In this document: piece by piece, positions 61,144 to 64,000 of the stretch
Numbering within the stretch: the first letter of the stretch is position 1
How the letters are laid out: each line of letters begins with the position of its first letter
NCBI GenBank assembly: GCA_900318395.1
Contig: ONKL01000001.1
Span: 1-64,000, forward strand
DNA length: 64,000 nt
Source of the DNA: an uncultured Prevotella sp.
GTDB taxonomy: Bacteria; Bacteroidota; Bacteroidia; Bacteroidales; Bacteroidaceae
Direction: 5' to 3'
The notes under the pieces: model-generated
The model's input: the letters and a program-made list of their open reading frames with translations, nothing else
Databases searched by the model: none
What the model was told of the DNA's origin: nothing
Made by a program: the position numbers and the translations under genes

Positions 61144-61921
61144 TGTCGCGCTTAACGTTATTACGGATCTTCGTCAGATAACCCTTCATGCCCTCGGCAT
61201 CCTTGTTGTCGATGATCTCGAGCAGTTCCTTCAGCTCTGTTCGGATCTGGGCTACCTGGTCGTGGGTATAGGGGTTGAAGAGTATTTCCTGAAGCAGATA
61301 GTCGTCCTCGTTGAGCACACCCTTGGCAATACGCATGTGGCGCTTGAAGGTGGTACCAGGTGCATCCTGATGCTTCATGACAGCAGCGAACACGAAGGTA
61401 GACACAAAGGGGATACTCAATGAGTAAGCCACCGTCTTATCGTGCTCCTCGAAGGTGTACTCATAGATGTTCAGGCCCAGCTTCTGATAGAGATCCTTGA
61501 AGAAGATGCGCCCCATATAGTCGCCCTCGCTGATGATGATGGCATTCTCCTCAGAAAGCTGCTGCAGATTGGCAAACGTAGGACCAAACATCGGGTGAGT
61601 CGATACATAACGCATGCCCGTACTCTCATAAAACTCCTTCAAATCCGTCTTCACAGAGGCGATATCGCTGATGATGCACTCTTTGGGCAGATAGGGTATC
61701 ACCTCTTTGAACACAGGGATAGTATATTTCAGCGTGACAGCATTGATGAGCAACTCGGGCTTAAACTCCTTGATCTCCTCGTAGGTGGTGAAGCGCTGAC
61801 AATTATAGGTAAAGCGCATGCGCTTAGGATCGCGTTCGAAGACAGCCACCTCGTGGTCGAAACTCAGCAGGTCGATGAAGAACGATCCCATCTTTCCTGC
61901 GCCCATTACTAATATCTTCAT
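61127..61921 (-). CDS. tyrA: Prephenate dehydrogenase
   Basis: TyrA oxidises prephenate to 4-hydroxyphenylpyruvate for tyrosine. The NAD-binding start is MKILVMGAGKMGSFFIDLL, followed by DIASVKTDLKEFYESTG and STHPMFGPTF, the family's His-Pro-Met active-site block. I set the start at 61921 to give the Rossmann fold; the longer frame adds 44 residues that are only out-of-frame sequence of the upstream gene. It lies 22 bp after the DAHP synthase gene. Confidence 0.9.
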   Translation of the reverse strand: MKILVMGAGKMGSFFIDLLSFDHEVAVFERDPKRMRFTYNCQRFTTYEEIKEFKPELLINAVTLKYTIPVFKEVIPYLPKECIISDIASVKTDLKEFYESTGMRYVSTHPMFGPTFANLQQLSEENAIIISEGDYMGRIFFKDLYQKLGLNIYEYTFEEHDKTVAYSLSIPFVSTFVFAAVMKHQDAPGTTFKRHMRIAKGVLNEDDYLLQEILFNPYTHDQVAQIRTELKELLEIIDNKDAEGMKGYLTKIRNNVKRDIEIKQ

Positions 61922-61943
61922 TACTTCTATTTTGGGGTAAATT

Positions 61944-63008
61944 TTACTTATTAATGATCTCAATTTGCTGTCTAACACTCTCTTCGTGGATATTCTCAAA
62001 GACGTGGGCGACGAACTCTGGATCCATACCGCAGAGGGCACCCTGAGCTCCACGCTTGTTCAGAATCTCGTTGTAACGATTGGCCTGAAGGACGGTCATA
62101 TTGTGCTCTTTCTTGTACTGACCAATCTCACGACAAACCTTCATACGCTTGGCGAGCAGATCCATCAACTGGTTGTCGAGCTCGTCGATCTGCTTACGAA
62201 GCTGGCTGATGCCCTCAGTAGTGGTCTTCTCATCACGGATCACGAGCAGTGAGAGGATATAGTCGAGCACATCAGGTGTCACCTGCTGCTTGGCATCGCT
62301 CCAAGCCTTATCCGGGTCGCAATGACTCTCGATGATCAGTCCGTCGAAACCCAGGTCCATAGCCTGCTGGCAAAGGGGAGCAATCAGTTCACGACGACCT
62401 CCGATATGAGATGGGTCACTGATAATGGGCAGTTCTGGAATACGTCGACGCAGTTCGATGGGAATCTGCCACATCGGGGCATTACGGTAGATCTTCTGCT
62501 CATAGCTGGAGAAACCACGATGGATAGCTCCCAGACGCTTGATGCCAGCCTGATTCAGACGCTCCAAGGCACCAATCCAAAGTTCCAGGTCAGGGTTGAC
62601 AGGATTCTTCACGAACACAGGCACATCGACACCTTTCAGGGAGTCGGCAATAGCCTGCATGGCAAAGGGGTTAGCCGAGGTACGGGCACCAATCCAGAGG
62701 ATATCAATACCATACTTCAGGCACAGCTCTACGTGCTCTGGGGTAGCCACCTCGGTAGAGACGAGCATCTTGGTATCATCCTTCACCTGTTTCAGCCATA
62801 CGAGGGCAGGCTCACCATGACCCTCAAAGCCACCTGGCTTAGTACGAGGTTTCCATACACCTGCACGGAAGTTGTGGCAGCCTTTCATGGCCAACTCACG
62901 GGCTGTGGTCATCACTTGTTCCTCAGTCTCAGCAGAGCAAGGGCCTGCAATCACGAAGGGACGTTCATTGTCACTCGGTAAATTCAGTGGTGCTAATTCT
63001 AGTTCCAT
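61944..63008 (-). CDS. Bifunctional DAHP synthase/chorismate mutase
   Basis: The N-terminal 260 residues are a 3-deoxy-7-phosphoheptulonate synthase (FVIAGPCSAET, RAGVWKPRTKPGGFEG, IISDPSHIGGRRE). The C-terminal 90 residues are a type II chorismate mutase (LRKQIDELDNQLMDLLAKRMKV). The fusion, known in Bacteroidetes, joins the first shikimate step with the branch to prephenate and allows prephenate feedback. It is co-transcribed with the aminotransferase (4-bp gap) and tyrA. Confidence 0.95.
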   Translation of the reverse strand: MELELAPLNLPSDNERPFVIAGPCSAETEEQVMTTARELAMKGCHNFRAGVWKPRTKPGGFEGHGEPALVWLKQVKDDTKMLVSTEVATPEHVELCLKYGIDILWIGARTSANPFAMQAIADSLKGVDVPVFVKNPVNPDLELWIGALERLNQAGIKRLGAIHRGFSSYEQKIYRNAPMWQIPIELRRRIPELPIISDPSHIGGRRELIAPLCQQAMDLGFDGLIIESHCDPDKAWSDAKQQVTPDVLDYILSLLVIRDEKTTTEGISQLRKQIDELDNQLMDLLAKRMKVCREIGQYKKEHNMTVLQANRYNEILNKRGAQGALCGMDPEFVAHVFENIHEESVRQQIEIINK

Positions 63009-63012
63009 ATGT

Positions 63013-64000
63013 CTAAATATTTATTTTTATTCTTTCTAATGCTTCTTTAATTTTCTCTTCTTTTGCACAGAGGGAGATGCGGATGTAACGCTCGCCATTT
63101 GAACCGAAGATGAAACCTGGGGTGATAAAGACACGAGCCTCGTGGAGTACCTTTTCTGTCAGATCCTCGACATTCTGGATGTCTGCAGGAATCTTGCCCC
63201 AAAGGAACATGCCCACCTGATTCTTATCGTAGCTACAGCCCAGCACATCCATAATCTGCTCAGCCCATTGACGACGACGTGCATAGGTATTAATATTGTA
63301 CTCACGATGCCACTCTTCGCTGTTGTTATATGCCTCAGCAGCAGCCAGTTGGATGCCACGGAAGGTTCCACTCTCAATGTTCGACTGCACTTTCAGAATC
63401 CACTTGATGAACTCAGCGTTGGTAGCACAAAGTCCGACACGCCAACCTGGCATATTGTGGCTCTTCGACATCGAATTGAACTCGATGCAGCAGTCCTTGG
63501 CACCTGGAATCTGAAGAATACTCAGATGTTCCTCACTGAGGATAAACGAATAGGGGTTATCGTTTACTACGACGATATTGTGCTCCTTAGCAAACTCCAC
63601 CAGTCGCTCGTAAGTCTCACGACGGGCTCTGCCTCCCGTAGGCATATTAGGATAGTTGGTCCACATCAGCTTCACACGTGAGAGATCCATCTGCTCAAGC
63701 TCCTCGAAATCAGGCTGCCAGCCGTTGTCCTCTCTCAGGTTGTAGTTCACAATCTTAGCCCCCAGAATCTTCGAGAGCGAAGTGTATGTGGGATAACCAG
63801 GATTGGGCACCAGCACTTCGTCGCCTGGGTTCACGAAGGCGAGAGTGACATGCAGGATTCCCTCTTTCGAGCCAATGAGTGGCAGGATTTCACTCTTACC
63901 ATCCAGATCGACATCATACCAACGCTTATAGAAGCCTGCCATCGCCTCGCGTAATTCAGGTGTACCCATCGTGGGCTGATAGCCGTGAGCATTAGGCTGA
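63013..64000 (-). CDS. Class I/II aminotransferase (5' end outside window)
   Basis: The frame runs off the window end: residues QPNAHGYQPT precede the first internal Met, so the true start is beyond 64000. PLP-binding residues include the Lys in EFNSMSKSHNMPGW and Asn/Asp in NYPNMPTGG and VVNDNPYS. In this operon it most likely makes phenylalanine and tyrosine from the keto acids. The upstream gene, if the usual order holds, would be prephenate dehydratase. Confidence 0.88.
   Translation of the reverse strand, partial: QPNAHGYQPTMGTPELREAMAGFYKRWYDVDLDGKSEILPLIGSKEGILHVTLAFVNPGDEVLVPNPGYPTYTSLSKILGAKIVNYNLREDNGWQPDFEELEQMDLSRVKLMWTNYPNMPTGGRARRETYERLVEFAKEHNIVVVNDNPYSFILSEEHLSILQIPGAKDCCIEFNSMSKSHNMPGWRVGLCATNAEFIKWILKVQSNIESGTFRGIQLAAAEAYNNSEEWHREYNINTYARRRQWAEQIMDVLGCSYDKNQVGMFLWGKIPADIQNVEDLTEKVLHEARVFITPGFIFGSNGERYIRISLCAKEEKIKEALERIKINI

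Noticed and set aside
61922-62053. Longer start for prephenate dehydrogenase
   Set aside because: The extra 44 residues are out-of-frame sequence of the DAHP synthase gene; the Rossmann fold starts at 61921.

Overview
The window comes from a Bacteroidales chromosome, most likely Prevotella or a close relative. The main reason is the promoter style: many genes are preceded by the Bacteroidetes signature TTTG-N19/20-TAnnTTTG. The gene set agrees with this: a LruC-type lipoprotein, BT4734/VirE and DUF3987 proteins, a bifunctional DAHP synthase-chorismate mutase, a ferredoxin-dependent 2-oxoacid oxidoreductase operon, GH2 and GH20 glycosidases, QueH, and a large type II-C Cas9. Family names and expected protein lengths are from memory of the families; no database was searched.

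Layout. 1-5009 is a plus-strand operon: an unknown protein, a DUF218-DUF1460 fusion, a MATE transporter with a kinase-like tail, and a radical SAM/SPASM enzyme. 5063-16376 is housekeeping: trpS, an M24 aminopeptidase, a C1 peptidase, recJ-recQ, a PurF-like protein, ilvC and an acyl-ACP thioesterase. 16481-20609 looks like a small inserted island. It has a DUF3987 primase/helicase-like protein and two unknown genes, with a truncated signal-peptide ORF at one end and a 22-bp inverted repeat at the other. 20853-29908 holds a LruC lipoprotein, the ilvD-ilvB-ilvN operon and a secreted GH2 enzyme. 29950-46755 holds the vor operon, folD, ffh, an acyl-CoA ligase with its XRE-cupin regulator, queH, a PIG-L deacetylase followed by GH20, djlA, a SpoIIE phosphatase and an inositol monophosphatase. 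46853-50032 is a VirE-type gene with a long noncoding region full of phased repeats. 50120-56664 is a type II-C CRISPR-Cas locus. 56854-64000 holds an orphan MNT nucleotidyltransferase, secreted proteins, a HAD hydrolase, a DMT transporter and an aromatic amino-acid operon that runs off the end.

Three things stand out. First, the CRISPR-Cas locus appears able to interfere but not to acquire spacers. Cas9, tracrRNA and an eight-repeat array are intact, but cas1 carries an internal deletion with a frameshift, and the leader side of the array abuts a GGGGACAGATTCT inverted repeat. Every repeat carries its own Bacteroidetes promoter on the crRNA strand, so expression need not depend on a leader. 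Second, about 870 bp upstream of the VirE gene is built from short motifs at exact 11- or 22-bp periods, that is, one or two DNA helical turns, arranged with opposed symmetry. This looks like an unrecognised protein-loading or origin-like site. Third, at least eight families of 7-8-bp tandem motifs are scattered through the window. Several form inverted-repeat cassettes between genes, and some sit in frame inside conserved enzymes (RecQ, IlvD, inositol monophosphatase) or build a signal peptide (GH20).
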